Source of the DNA: UBA1219 sp045601425
Lineage (GTDB): Bacteria; Bacteroidota; Bacteroidia; Bacteroidales; P3
Direction: 5' to 3'
Assembly: GCA_045601425.1 (NCBI GenBank)
Contig: JAZRZP010000034.1
Coordinates: 1 to 64,000, forward strand
Length of the DNA stretch: 64,000 nucleotides
The notes below the pieces were generated by a model. It was not told the origin of the DNA and did not search any database. It saw only the letters and a list, made by a program, of their open reading frames with translations. Below are positions 42,912 through 52,730 of the stretch, piece after piece (the first letter of the stretch is position 1; the number at the start of each line of letters is the position of its first letter). Made by a program: the position numbers and the translations under genes.

Positions 42912-45689
42912 ATGAACAAGAAACTGCTTATCCTCGACGGTATGGCAATCACTTACCGTGCCTACTATGCTTTGAGCCGTACCCCGCGAATTACTTCAAA
43001 GGGTCTCAATACTTCGGCCATAATGGGATTCACGACAACTCTGTTTGAACTCATAAAGAGTCAGAACCCAACACATATCGGAGTTGCCTTCGACCTCGCC
43101 GCCCCGACGTTCCGTCACGAGATGTATCAGCAATACAAGGCCAACCGCGAGGCAATGCCGGAGGATATACAGCAGGCTCTGCCTTATATACGGCAGGTTA
43201 TCGGTGCATTCAATATACCTATACTCACCTGCGAGGGCTACGAGGCCGACGATGTTATCGGAACATTGGCACACAAGGCTGAACAGCACGGCTTCGAAGT
43301 ACTCATGGTTACTCCCGACAAGGATTTCGCACAGCTTGTTACCGAAAACATAAAAATATACCGCCGTTTCGGCAAAAAAGACGAAATTCTCGGCGTGAAC
43401 GAGGTCTTGGAAAAATTCTCGATTTCAAACTGCTCACAAGTTATTGACATACTGGGACTTTGGGGTGATACCGCCGACAATATACCCGGCATACCCGGCA
43501 TCGGAGAAAAAAAAGCCCAGCAACTTGTCAACGAGTTCGGCAGCATCGAAAATCTGGTGGAAAACTACAGCAGGATACCAAACGAAAAGCTCCGCCTTGC
43601 CGTGGAACAGAACATCGGACAGGCATTGCTGTCCAAAAAACTTGCCACCATTGTTTTGGATGTGCCCATCGATTTCAATGAAGACGAACTGAAACTCGAA
43701 TTGCCCGATTTCGGCCGCATGAAAGAACTTTTCGACGAGCTTGAGTTTAAAAGCCTTTCGAAAAGGATTTTCACCGACTATTCGCTGACACACCCCGAAC
43801 TGGTGACCATGATGCAGAAAAGCGTGGCTCCGGCAACGCCGTCACCTTCGCAGCCGACACTGTTCGATGCACCTTCACAGCCCGATTTGTTTTCTTCTGC
43901 AAACCGGAAAACATCGGACATGGCTTCGGAAAATGCCGGATACAGGATTCTGCATGATGAAAGTGAAATCGTAGAATGTCTGAAATCTCTGGAAAAACAG
44001 GCTCCGGTAGCAGTGTATTTCCTGCACGACAGCGAAAAAATATGGTCGGTGGCTTTTGCAGCGGAACCCGAAAAAGCTTTTTATTTCGAACTTGCGAATC
44101 TTCCCGATTCTGATGTGCTGAAGCAATTTCTTGACAATGAGCATGTTGAAAAAATATGCTATGGTTCCAAAGTCTTGAAGAAAATTCTGGCAAAGAACGG
44201 CATTCCTTTTTCGGGAAAGATTTTCGATGTGGAAATAGCCCATTATCTGCTCAATTCGGAATCGCGGCACAGCTACGATTTTATTTTCAGCAGCATGCTT
44301 TCGCAGTCCGTTCCTGAAATTGCAGACAAGTCATCGAAAGACGGAACAGTCAATTTCGCCTCCATCGATGCAGCTTTGCTGCAACGGCACGCCTGTATGT
44401 TTGCGGATTTCTTGTGCAGGCTTCACCCGATTTTTTCTGAAAATCTTGCCGATATCGGCAACGAACATCTGTTCTATGACGTGGAAATGCCACTTGTGGA
44501 CGTGCTTCTGAGCATGGAAAACGAGGGTGTCCGCATAGATACCGAATATTTGCGGAAGTATTCCATGTCGCTGCAAGAAGAATGCCGTGACATTGAGAAC
44601 AGAATATACGAACTTTCAGGCGAACGCTTCAACATCAAATCACCCAAGCAATTGGGCGAAGTTCTTTTTACAAGGATGAAAATCGTGGACAAGGCGCCGA
44701 AGACAGCTACGAAGCAGTTCTCCACTGCCGAGGACGTGCTTCAGAAACTTGCCGGCAAACACCCTGTCGTGCCTCTGATTCTGGAATACCGTTCACTTTC
44801 GAAACTCATAAATACATATCTCGATTCCTTTCCGAAACTCATTTCTTCTGCCGATGGTAGGTTGCATACAGTTTACAATCAGACTGTTACGGCTACGGGA
44901 CGGCTTAGTTCGAGTAATCCCAACTTGCAGAACATTCCCATACGTACCGAACGTGGGCGGGAGATACGCAAGGCTTTCGTTCCGCGCAGCGAAGACTACG
45001 TTCTGCTGGCTGCCGACTATTCCCAGATAGAGCTCAGGATAATAGCGTCACTGTCGGGCGACAGGAACATGCAGGAGGCCTTTCTGGAAAAATACGACAT
45101 ACACGCTGCCACGGCGGCAAGAATATACGGGCTTCCGCTCGACGAAGTCCCTGCCGACCTGCGAAGAAAGGCAAAATCGGTCAATTTCGGCATAATATAC
45201 GGCATTTCGGCCTTCGGCCTTTCCGAACAGCTACACATTCCCAGAAAGGAAGCGTCGGAACTCATCGAAGAATATTTCGTACAGTATCCCGACATAAAGC
45301 GTTTCATCGAGACTTCGGTTGAAAAAGCCCGTCAGAAAGGATATGCCGAGACACTCATGGGACGTCGCAGGCAACTCCCCGACTTGTATTCCAGAAACAA
45401 CAACATAAAAAGTTTTGCCGAACGCAATGCCGTGAATACCCCGATTCAGGGAACTTCGGCCGACATGATAAAGATTGCGATGAACGGCATTTTTGCCGAA
45501 TTCGGCAAGAAAAATCTGAAATCCAAAATGATTCTCCAAGTGCACGATGAACTTGTGTTTGATGTGTATAAGCCTGAATTGGAGGAAGTTAAACGTATCG
45601 TTTCGGACAAGATGATAAACGCTCTGTCGCTCTCAATACCCGTAGAACTCGGCATTGATATCGGCGAAAACTGGCTCGAAGCCCATTAG
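42912..45689 (+). CDS. polA: DNA polymerase I, proofreading domain degenerate
   Basis: The 925-residue protein has an N-terminal 5'-3' exonuclease (LLILDGMAITYRAYYAL, EGYEADDVIGTLA, DIPGIPGIGEKKA-type motifs). The polymerase domain has DYSQIELRIIASLSGD at about residue 702, KSVNFGIIYGISAFG at about 754 and LQVHDELVFDV at about 874. The 3'-5' exonuclease domain is present as a fold but its motif I, normally DTET, reads VAVYFLHD at about residue 366. Motif II reads KICYGSKVLKKIL without its Asp; only the motif III region (RHSYDF) keeps an Asp. Proofreading is therefore predicted lost. Polymerase and flap removal for Okazaki processing should remain. Confidence 0.95.
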   Translation: MNKKLLILDGMAITYRAYYALSRTPRITSKGLNTSAIMGFTTTLFELIKSQNPTHIGVAFDLAAPTFRHEMYQQYKANREAMPEDIQQALPYIRQVIGAFNIPILTCEGYEADDVIGTLAHKAEQHGFEVLMVTPDKDFAQLVTENIKIYRRFGKKDEILGVNEVLEKFSISNCSQVIDILGLWGDTADNIPGIPGIGEKKAQQLVNEFGSIENLVENYSRIPNEKLRLAVEQNIGQALLSKKLATIVLDVPIDFNEDELKLELPDFGRMKELFDELEFKSLSKRIFTDYSLTHPELVTMMQKSVAPATPSPSQPTLFDAPSQPDLFSSANRKTSDMASENAGYRILHDESEIVECLKSLEKQAPVAVYFLHDSEKIWSVAFAAEPEKAFYFELANLPDSDVLKQFLDNEHVEKICYGSKVLKKILAKNGIPFSGKIFDVEIAHYLLNSESRHSYDFIFSSMLSQSVPEIADKSSKDGTVNFASIDAALLQRHACMFADFLCRLHPIFSENLADIGNEHLFYDVEMPLVDVLLSMENEGVRIDTEYLRKYSMSLQEECRDIENRIYELSGERFNIKSPKQLGEVLFTRMKIVDKAPKTATKQFSTAEDVLQKLAGKHPVVPLILEYRSLSKLINTYLDSFPKLISSADGRLHTVYNQTVTATGRLSSSNPNLQNIPIRTERGREIRKAFVPRSEDYVLLAADYSQIELRIIASLSGDRNMQEAFLEKYDIHAATAARIYGLPLDEVPADLRRKAKSVNFGIIYGISAFGLSEQLHIPRKEASELIEEYFVQYPDIKRFIETSVEKARQKGYAETLMGRRRQLPDLYSRNNNIKSFAERNAVNTPIQGTSADMIKIAMNGIFAEFGKKNLKSKMILQVHDELVFDVYKPELEEVKRIVSDKMINALSLSIPVELGIDIGENWLEAH

Positions 45690-45706
45690 TTTAAAAATGT
45701 TCGCTC

Positions 45707-46381
45707 ATGAAGAAAAAAATTACCTTTGCAACGCTGCTCGCCGTTGCCGTTATGTTTTCCTGTGGAAGTAAAAACAATGCACCCGTTGCGGAAGTCGCCG
45801 AACCTGAAACCTTGCAGAACGGAGATCTGATATTCGCTCTGGTGCCGTCAGATTACAGTCTTGATTCAACTGCCGTCAACTACGGCGATACATCGAAAGT
45901 CGAATACATACATGTGTCGGTGGCCAATGTGGAAAACGACAGCGTGTTCATAATCGATGCCACACTCGCACGTGGCGTGGCACGCTATCCGCTGGCCGAT
46001 TACCTGAAAGATTTCATGTTTCCCGACGGTTCGGAACTCGTTTTCAAGGTGAAACGCCTCAGAGACACTGCCGGAGTTTACGGTTTCGTGCAGACTGCAA
46101 AGACATTTTTAGGAAAACCGTTCGATGTTAATTTCAATCTTAAAAACGATTCTGTGTACTGTTCCGAACTGGTGTACAATTCCTATGTGAAGGACGGAAG
46201 ACATCTGTTCAGCCTCAATCCGATTGATTTTAAGAACGGTGACGGGGTGATGTCTCCGTATTTCGAAAGTCTGTTCAAGCGGATAGAAAAACCTGTACCT
46301 CAGGGTAAGAAGGGTATCCTGCCGCGTGATATGTTCGGAGAACAGCTGCTTGTGCCGGTAAATGTGGATATTACAAAATAA
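45707..46381 (+). CDS. YiiX/YebB-like NlpC/P60 superfamily lipoprotein
   Basis: The 224-residue protein has a lipobox ending VMFSC. The permuted NlpC/P60 (YiiX-like) fold is shown by QNGDLIFALV near residue 38, the His in VEYIHVSVANV and the Cys in SVYCSELVYNSYV at about residue 150, which together form the catalytic pair. These enzymes act on amide or ester bonds in cell-wall peptides or lipids; the substrate is unknown. It begins 17 bases after polA. Confidence 0.82.
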   Translation: MKKKITFATLLAVAVMFSCGSKNNAPVAEVAEPETLQNGDLIFALVPSDYSLDSTAVNYGDTSKVEYIHVSVANVENDSVFIIDATLARGVARYPLADYLKDFMFPDGSELVFKVKRLRDTAGVYGFVQTAKTFLGKPFDVNFNLKNDSVYCSELVYNSYVKDGRHLFSLNPIDFKNGDGVMSPYFESLFKRIEKPVPQGKKGILPRDMFGEQLLVPVNVDITK

Positions 46382-46454
46382 AAACGAATATCCGGTATTC
46401 ATAATCGTATGCAGTGGACAGAAAGTTCCCTGCATTTTTTTTACGCATAAAAAT

Positions 46455-46486
46455 TTTGAAGAAATGATTTTTTTTTCGTAATTTTG
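46455..46486 (+). promoter_or_regulatory. Promoter of the FISUMP-like protein at 46515
   Basis: TTTG at 46455-46458 and TAATTTTG at 46479-46486, spacer 20 bases, 28 bases before the ATG. Confidence 0.8.
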
Positions 46487-46514
46487 CAAAAAAACAACAT
46501 AAGTATTGAAAACA

Positions 46515-48011
46515 ATGAAAAAGATTCTGCTGTTTTTCCTCATTGTGGCGATGTGCACCACAGCGGTGTCCCAGACTCAGACTCGTGTAATCAAGTTTAC
46601 CGGTCACATGGTCGACGGGACTTATGTAAGAATGGATTCCGTGAAAGTTGAAAGCCTCTATCGCAGTTGGGCAGAAGTTTTGACATATCCCGACACTGTT
46701 CTTATTTTTGATTCGGTACAGGGACTTGCTCAAGCCCGGAATTCCGACGCTGAACTCAAGGCTTATCCCAATCCTTTCTGTGGAAACACCTCAGTAAGCG
46801 TTCATCTTGAGGAAGCCGACAACGTTGTCGTACAGATTTGCAACCTCGCAGGTCGGAAAGTGGTGGAATTCTCGCGGATTATGGAAGCAGGAAAGTACCT
46901 TTTCGATGTCTCGCTGAAAATTCCGCAGGTGTACCTGTGCTCGGTGCGTACTTCTCGGGGAACCAGTACGGTGAAACTCGTGAATACCGCTGTTGCGGGC
47001 AAAAACAGCATGACAGTGAAGGGTCTGGACAAAAACTCCTTGAAACGTTTTACCATAAGGGTTTTCCGCGACGGTGACATTTTGCAGTGTACCGGTTATG
47101 CGACACGCAATAGCAAGAAATGCGAAAGTGATGTTCTCGTTCGAGAACAGCGTGGCAGCGGAGAAATAGAGTTGACATTCGTTGACTCGACGGTCGGTGT
47201 GTTGCCCGGTGTTTTTTCGGTGGATACAGGCAGGTATGTCCGTTTTTCGCTAGGCAACCTGCAGTGGAGTGCCACGGGGGGAGGTTCGACCGCTACGACT
47301 CACACGGTAGCAGGTGGCGGTACCGCGGCCGGTACATGGCGTTTCGCCTTGCATCAATGGGATATCATAGGAAATGCGAACTCCAACATATCTTCGTCCT
47401 ATGCCGGATGGATAGACCTTTTCGGCTGGGGAACAAGCGGTTACAACAGCGAATTTCCGTACACGTCCAACAATGTGGCTTATTACGGAAACTGCAATGG
47501 CGACTTGTCCGGCACCAATTTCGATTGGGGACTGTACAACCCCATAAGCAACGGAGGCAATTGGCCGGGATTGTGGCGTACACTTACGGAAGCTGAATGG
47601 AATTATCTGTTTATGTTACGTCCCAGCGCCGGTACGAAATTCGGCATGGCATGCGTGAACGGCGTGAACGGACTTGTGATTCTCCCCGATTCGTGGGTCT
47701 TGCCGAGCGGACTTACTTTCAACAGCGGTGTGGCTTCGGGCAATGGCTCGCAGTACTATGCCCAGCGTAACAACTATACCGCAGCCCAATGGCAGCAGAT
47801 GGAAGCCAATGGTGCCGTATTCCTTCCGGCAGCCGGTAACCGCAACTCTACCACTATCAATAACGTCGGTACATGCGGATTCTATTGGTCATCAGTCGCT
47901 GTGGACAATTTCAATGCTTATTGTCTGTATTTTCGCAGTCATGAAGCATATTCTTCATCGCAAAATCCACGCTATTATGGCGAATCGGTGCGGCTTGTAC
48001 AGGATTATTGA
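46515..48011 (+). CDS. Secreted protein with internal T9SS-like domain and C-terminal FISUMP-like domain
   Basis: The start is ATG 46515 (MKKILLFFLIVAMCTTAVS, then Q); a TTG three codons upstream was rejected. The 498-residue product has, unusually, a sorting-domain-like segment in its first third (ELKAYPNPFCGNTSVSVHL at about residue 80, ending near TVKLVN at about 155). The C-terminal 270 residues resemble the Fibrobacter-type major paralogous (FISUMP) domain: FSLGNLQWSA, AGWIDLFGWGTSGYNS, WRTLTEAEWNYLF, GLVILPDSW and GFYWSSV. A paralogue of the C-terminal half lies at 61051. Function unknown; probably surface exposed. Confidence 0.75.
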   Translation: MKKILLFFLIVAMCTTAVSQTQTRVIKFTGHMVDGTYVRMDSVKVESLYRSWAEVLTYPDTVLIFDSVQGLAQARNSDAELKAYPNPFCGNTSVSVHLEEADNVVVQICNLAGRKVVEFSRIMEAGKYLFDVSLKIPQVYLCSVRTSRGTSTVKLVNTAVAGKNSMTVKGLDKNSLKRFTIRVFRDGDILQCTGYATRNSKKCESDVLVREQRGSGEIELTFVDSTVGVLPGVFSVDTGRYVRFSLGNLQWSATGGGSTATTHTVAGGGTAAGTWRFALHQWDIIGNANSNISSSYAGWIDLFGWGTSGYNSEFPYTSNNVAYYGNCNGDLSGTNFDWGLYNPISNGGNWPGLWRTLTEAEWNYLFMLRPSAGTKFGMACVNGVNGLVILPDSWVLPSGLTFNSGVASGNGSQYYAQRNNYTAAQWQQMEANGAVFLPAAGNRNSTTINNVGTCGFYWSSVAVDNFNAYCLYFRSHEAYSSSQNPRYYGESVRLVQDY

Positions 48012-48087
48012 AAAAGCCCGAAGAGTAAAATGAATCTGCAAAGATGCTGATTGTCGTCCGTCTGCGTTTTTTCATAGAAAAATATAA

Positions 48088-48119
48088 TTTGCAGAACTGA
48101 TTTTTTTTTCGTAACTTTG
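48088..48119 (+). promoter_or_regulatory. Promoter of argS
   Basis: TTTG at 48088-48091 and TAACTTTG at 48112-48119 with a 20-base spacer, 35 bases before the chosen ATG. Confidence 0.8.
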
Positions 48120-48154
48120 CAAGTTAATTCTTGAACGTAAAAATACAGAAAACA

Positions 48155-49951
48155 ATGATAGAAAGCAAGTTGCAGAATGCTGTCGCAAAGGTACTCGGAC
48201 AGATTTACAATATTGAAGCAGAAGCAGATAAGGTGGTTCTGCAGAAAACCAAAAAGGAATTTGAAGGCGATGTTACACTCGTGGTGTTCCCGTACGTGAA
48301 ACAGGCAAGAAAATCGCCCGAGGCCGTTGCAAAGGAAATAGGGGAGGCTGTTTTGGCAGAAGTCCCCGAAGTGGAAAACTTCAATGTCATAAAGGGCTTC
48401 CTGAACTTCGAGATACAGCAGTCGTATTGGGTAGATTTTGTGAAACAGAATGCCGGTGAGGAAAAATTCGGTTTCCGCAAAGCCGACAGCAATGCCGCTC
48501 CAATCGTGGTCGAATACTCGTCGCCCAACACCAACAAACCACTGCATCTCGGTCACATACGCAACAACCTGCTGGGCTGGTCGGTGTCGGAACTGCTCAA
48601 AGCCGACGGCAACAATGTGAAGAAGGTCAATCTGGTGAACGACAGGGGAATACACATCTGCAAGTCCATGCTTGCATGGCTCCGCTTCGGTAACGGCGAA
48701 ACCCCGCAAAGTTCGGGAATGAAAGGCGACCACCTCGTAGGAAAATACTACGTCCTTTTCGACAAGCACTACAAGGAGGAACAGAAAGAACTCATGGCGC
48801 AGGGACTCAGCGAGGAAGAAGCCGCACAGAAAGCCCCGCTCATGCTCGAAGCACAGTCCATGCTGCGCAGATGGGAAGCCAAAGACCCCGAAGTATACCA
48901 GCTTTGGAAAACCATGAACGGCTGGGTTTACGAAGGCTTCGACGTTACCTATAAACGTCTCGGCATAGATTTTGACAAGATTTATTACGAATCGGAAACC
49001 TATCTGCTTGGAAAAGAAACCGTTATGAAAGGTCTGGAATCGGGAGTCCTTTTTCGTAAGGAAGACGGATCCGTGTGGGCAGACCTCACAGGCGACGGCC
49101 TTGACCAGAAGCTGCTCCTCCGCAAGGACGGCACTTCGGTGTACATGACTCAGGATCTCGGTACTGCACAGCTCCGCAACAGAGATTTCGGTGCTGAAAA
49201 ACTGATGTACGTAGTCGGAAACGAACAGGATTACCATTTCACGGTGCTGAAACTTATTCTCGAAAAACTCGGTTTCGAATGGGGAAAGAAAATACATCAC
49301 CTTTCGTACGGAATGGTGGAACTGCCAAACGGCAAGATGAAATCGCGTGAAGGTACCGTCGTCGATGCCGACGACCTGATAGCCGAAATGGTGGCCACCG
49401 CCGAAGAGACAAGCCGTGAACGTGGCCGCGCCGATGAAATGACCAAGGAGGAATCGGAACACCTGTACTACATCCTTGCCATGGGTGCACTGAAATACTT
49501 TATCCTGAAAGTCGACCCGCAGAGGAATATGCTCTTCAACCCGCAGGAATCCATCGATTTCAACGGAAATACAGGCCCGTTCATTCAGTATACCCACGCA
49601 CGCATACGTTCAATAATAAGAAAGGCAGAAGCCCAACTTCAGATAACCCCCGGCAATTCGTTCGATATAAATGGAATAACGCTTACGGACAAGGAACGTG
49701 AAATAGTGAAGCTCCTGCACGACATTCCTGCAACCATATCGCAGGCAGCACAGAACTACAGCCCGGCAATGATTGCAAACTATGTGTACGACCTTGCAAA
49801 AAGTTTCAACAGCTTCTATCAGGACACGCCGATTCTGAGAGAAGAAAACCGCAACGTACTGATGTTCAGGCTCAACCTTTGCGCTTTCGTCTCTAAAGCC
49901 ATAAAGAACATGATGGGTATTTTGGGCATAGAAGTGCCTGAAAAAATGTAA
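48155..49951 (+). CDS. argS: Arginyl-tRNA synthetase
   Basis: The start chosen is ATG 48155 (MIESKLQNAVAKVLGQI), 598 residues; an in-frame TTG 24 bases upstream adds an unrelated tail and lies close to the promoter. Class I motifs are NTNKPLHLGHIRNN (HIGH equivalent at about residue 131) and KMKSREGTVVDADDL (KMSKS equivalent at about 394). The N-terminal tRNA-binding domain and the C-terminal anticodon-binding helices (AICAFVSKAIK-like region) are complete. Confidence 0.97.
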   Translation: MIESKLQNAVAKVLGQIYNIEAEADKVVLQKTKKEFEGDVTLVVFPYVKQARKSPEAVAKEIGEAVLAEVPEVENFNVIKGFLNFEIQQSYWVDFVKQNAGEEKFGFRKADSNAAPIVVEYSSPNTNKPLHLGHIRNNLLGWSVSELLKADGNNVKKVNLVNDRGIHICKSMLAWLRFGNGETPQSSGMKGDHLVGKYYVLFDKHYKEEQKELMAQGLSEEEAAQKAPLMLEAQSMLRRWEAKDPEVYQLWKTMNGWVYEGFDVTYKRLGIDFDKIYYESETYLLGKETVMKGLESGVLFRKEDGSVWADLTGDGLDQKLLLRKDGTSVYMTQDLGTAQLRNRDFGAEKLMYVVGNEQDYHFTVLKLILEKLGFEWGKKIHHLSYGMVELPNGKMKSREGTVVDADDLIAEMVATAEETSRERGRADEMTKEESEHLYYILAMGALKYFILKVDPQRNMLFNPQESIDFNGNTGPFIQYTHARIRSIIRKAEAQLQITPGNSFDINGITLTDKEREIVKLLHDIPATISQAAQNYSPAMIANYVYDLAKSFNSFYQDTPILREENRNVLMFRLNLCAFVSKAIKNMMGILGIEVPEKM

Positions 49952-49972
49952 TGTACAGAAACTTGTTGCGTT

Positions 49973-50698
49973 ATGGAAAACAATGTTTGGGAACAGCCAT
50001 GCAAGATACAGCCGCTCCACACCGACAGGAACTGCAAATGCACGCTTGCGGCCATTTCGCAGATATTTCAGGATACTGCCGAAGAACACACTCTCAATGC
50101 CGGATACGACTATTTCTCGCTGATGAGGGAGGGCAGGGCATGGGTGCTTTCGCGCGTGTATTACGAAATATTGCAGTGCCCACGCATTTACGACTGCTGC
50201 CGAGTCCGCACATGGTCGAGAGGAGTAGACGGAGTTTTCGCTCTGCGCGACTTCGAAATATATGATGCAGAAAATCAGGTTGCTGTACGAGGAACTACTA
50301 AGTGGCTGATTATCAATGTAACGACACGCCATCTGGTACGCGATTCGAATTTCGTGAACGTGTTCCCGCATTGCGAAAAAAGTGCCGTGGTTCATGAACT
50401 CGGAAAAATGTTGCCGCATGCTGGATTACAGCAAGTTGCGGAATTCGAAGTGCCTTTTTCGGCTATCGACAAGGCCCAGCATGTGAACAATGCCGTTTAT
50501 CTGCAGTGGATAGTGGACAATTTCCTGCCCGAAGATTTCGACAGAGACATCCGCTCTGTGGAAATAAACTATGTGCGAGAAACCAAGATTGGGGAAAAGG
50601 CTGTCGTGAAACGCTTCAAGGAAGACGGTACATATCATTTTGAGATAGACAATGGAAGCGGCGTGAGCGTGTTGGGAAAGATACAGATGTCAGAATGA
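49973..50698 (+). CDS. Acyl-ACP thioesterase
   Basis: The 241-residue protein is a tandem hotdog acyl-ACP thioesterase of the FatA/FatB-like bacterial family. Supporting motifs are QIFQDTAEEHTLNAGYDYFSL, WVLSRVYYEI, VRTWSRGVDGVFALRDFEIY and, in the second half, IDKAQHVNNAVYLQWIVDN with the catalytic Asn/His region. It releases fatty acids from acyl carrier protein and so sets membrane or free fatty acid composition. It follows argS by 21 bases. Confidence 0.88.
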   Translation: MENNVWEQPCKIQPLHTDRNCKCTLAAISQIFQDTAEEHTLNAGYDYFSLMREGRAWVLSRVYYEILQCPRIYDCCRVRTWSRGVDGVFALRDFEIYDAENQVAVRGTTKWLIINVTTRHLVRDSNFVNVFPHCEKSAVVHELGKMLPHAGLQQVAEFEVPFSAIDKAQHVNNAVYLQWIVDNFLPEDFDRDIRSVEINYVRETKIGEKAVVKRFKEDGTYHFEIDNGSGVSVLGKIQMSE

Positions 50699-50720
50699 CA
50701 TTTTCTAAAAACAAAGCAAT

Positions 50721-51920
50721 ATGGAATCAATAAAGAAAATTTACCGTATAGGCCACGGACCTTCGAGCAGCCATACCATGGGGCCTCACAAGGCAGCCGA
50801 AAAATTCAAGGCACGCACCCCGCAGGCCGACTCGTACAGGGTAACCCTTTACGGTAGTCTGGCGGCTACGGGAAAGGGACACTTTACAGACAAAACCATC
50901 ATCGAGGTGCTTTCGCCGAAATTCGTCGAAATAGTCTGGAAACCCGAAACGTTTCTCCCGTTCCACAACAACGCAATGCTTTTCGAAGCCCTCGATTCGG
51001 GAAAATCAGTACTCGACAGCTGGACCATCTACAGCGTAGGCGGCGGAGCTCTGGCCGACGAAAATACCCGTGAATCGGCCGAACATCTCTACGAACACGG
51101 CAGCATAACCGAAATACTGAAATATACCGAACGTTACGGACTCAGTTTCTGGGAGTACGTCGCCAACCACGAGGATTCGGACATCTGGGATTTTCTCAAC
51201 GAACGTTGGAAGATAATGCAGGAAACCATAGAACACGGTCTGCAGAACGAGGGAGTGATTCCCGGAGGACTTCATCTGAAAAGGAAAGCCGCCGTTTATT
51301 ACATAAAAGCCAAGAGTTACAAGGCTTCGTTGCAGGGACGCTGTCTGGTTACGGCCTATGCTCTGGCCACCGACGAGGAGAACGCTTCGGGCGGACTTAT
51401 CGTTACTGCCCCGACCTGCGGTTCGTCAGGTGTGCTGCCTGCTGTGCTTTATCATCTGAAAACCAACCACGACTACGGCGATAAGTCCATACTCAGAGCC
51501 ATGGCTACGGCAGGACTTTTTGCCAACGTGATAAAGACCAATGCCTCGATATCGGGTGCCGAAGTGGGCTGTCAGGGCGAGATAGGTTCGGCATGTGCCA
51601 TGAGTGCCGCTGCCGCCAACCAGCTTTTCGGCGGTAGCCCGCAACAGATAGAGTATGCGGCCGAAATAGGTCTGGAACATAATCTGGGACTTACCTGCGA
51701 CCCAATATGCGGACTTGTGCAGATACCCTGCATCGAACGGAACCCATTCGCTGCCCTCCGTGCTTTGGACGCCAACCTCTATTCCATGATGTCGGACGGT
51801 AAACACATAATAAGTTTCGACAAGGTGGTGAATACCATGAACCTTACCGGAAAGGATTTGCCGAGCTTGTACAAGGAAACTGCCATGGGCGGACTTTCGC
51901 TACTGAAAGGTGAACTCTGA
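50721..51920 (+). CDS. sdaA: L-serine ammonia-lyase, iron-sulfur dependent
   Basis: The 399-residue enzyme deaminates L-serine to pyruvate using a 4Fe-4S cluster. N-terminal RIGHGPSSSHTMGPHKAA is the serine-binding beta-domain motif. Cluster cysteines are in APTCGSSGVLP (about residue 233), GCQGEIGSACAMSAA (about 284) and LTCDPICGLVQIPCIERN (about 325). Single-chain architecture, normal length. It starts 22 bases after the thioesterase gene and its end overlaps the long form of the next frame. Confidence 0.95.
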   Translation: MESIKKIYRIGHGPSSSHTMGPHKAAEKFKARTPQADSYRVTLYGSLAATGKGHFTDKTIIEVLSPKFVEIVWKPETFLPFHNNAMLFEALDSGKSVLDSWTIYSVGGGALADENTRESAEHLYEHGSITEILKYTERYGLSFWEYVANHEDSDIWDFLNERWKIMQETIEHGLQNEGVIPGGLHLKRKAAVYYIKAKSYKASLQGRCLVTAYALATDEENASGGLIVTAPTCGSSGVLPAVLYHLKTNHDYGDKSILRAMATAGLFANVIKTNASISGAEVGCQGEIGSACAMSAAAANQLFGGSPQQIEYAAEIGLEHNLGLTCDPICGLVQIPCIERNPFAALRALDANLYSMMSDGKHIISFDKVVNTMNLTGKDLPSLYKETAMGGLSLLKGEL

Positions 51921-51948
51921 AGTAAATCAGAAATTGAATTGCAATGAT

Positions 51949-52722
51949 ATGATCTGTAAGAATTGTAACACTGAAAATGAGTCGGGAACGATTTACTGCT
52001 CGTGCTGCGGTGCAGACTTGAGCAAAGCAAGGCGGAAGACAACTAAAAAACTTACTGCCAAGGAATTGCGTTTGGTTTGTCCCAACTGTCAGACATTGAA
52101 CGAAGAAGGTGCCGAATATTGCAAGGGATGTGGTGCTTCGTTTGCCGGCAAGAAATACCCTGCAGCTCCTCCGAAACCTAAAACAAGCAAGGATTTTTGC
52201 CCGAATTGCGGCAGCATGAAAGAAAGTGAGCGCCATTGCCTTAATTGCAGCGCCGAGTTCGATAATACGGTCAATTTCAGGGTGTTGCCAAAAAACCATA
52301 CGCACGAACCCAAAATGGTCTGCCCCAATTGCAAAACCATTGTGGATGTAAATGAGCATCACTGTCCCAAATGCAAAGCCCGTTTCTCCTATACAAAGAA
52401 AAAAATTATAATACAGCCAGAAAAAAAAGTACAGGGTTTGACCTCCCGCCACGGCACAAAACTTCTCTGCCTCCATTGCGGAAACGTGAATGCGAAAGAC
52501 GCTACCAAATGTCAGGCCTGCGGCAGGAAACTTACTGCCGAAGGTGAAGTGAGGATATGCAAAAACTGCCTCACTGCCAATACTTTGGATAGCAGATACT
52601 GCGAAAACTGCGGAAGCGACCTCACCCCGAAAAAAGTTACACAACAGAAAGGCGGTAGGGGCTGCAGCGTGATAATTCTCATTGTCTCCATATCTGTTTC
52701 ACTGTTGTTTGCCGTTTTGTAG
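51949..52722 (+). CDS. Multi-zinc-ribbon protein with C-terminal membrane anchor
   Basis: The chosen start is ATG 51949 (MICKNCNTENES), 257 residues; a GTG 39 bases upstream overlaps sdaA. Six CxxC-x(n)-CxxC ribbons follow one another: CKNCN/CSCCG, CPNCQ/CKGCG, CPNCG/CLNCS, CPNCK/CPKCK, CLHCG/CQACG and CKNCL/CENCG. A single hydrophobic C-terminal helix (VIILIVSISVSLLFAVL) makes it a tail-anchored protein with a cytoplasmic zinc-binding chain. The binding partner is unknown. Confidence 0.8.
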   Translation: MICKNCNTENESGTIYCSCCGADLSKARRKTTKKLTAKELRLVCPNCQTLNEEGAEYCKGCGASFAGKKYPAAPPKPKTSKDFCPNCGSMKESERHCLNCSAEFDNTVNFRVLPKNHTHEPKMVCPNCKTIVDVNEHHCPKCKARFSYTKKKIIIQPEKKVQGLTSRHGTKLLCLHCGNVNAKDATKCQACGRKLTAEGEVRICKNCLTANTLDSRYCENCGSDLTPKKVTQQKGGRGCSVIILIVSISVSLLFAVL

Positions 52723-52730
52723 AAATTATC

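Noticed and set aside
48005..49597. 530-codon minus-strand frame opposite argS
   Set aside because: It is a shadow of argS, which has both class I synthetase motifs.
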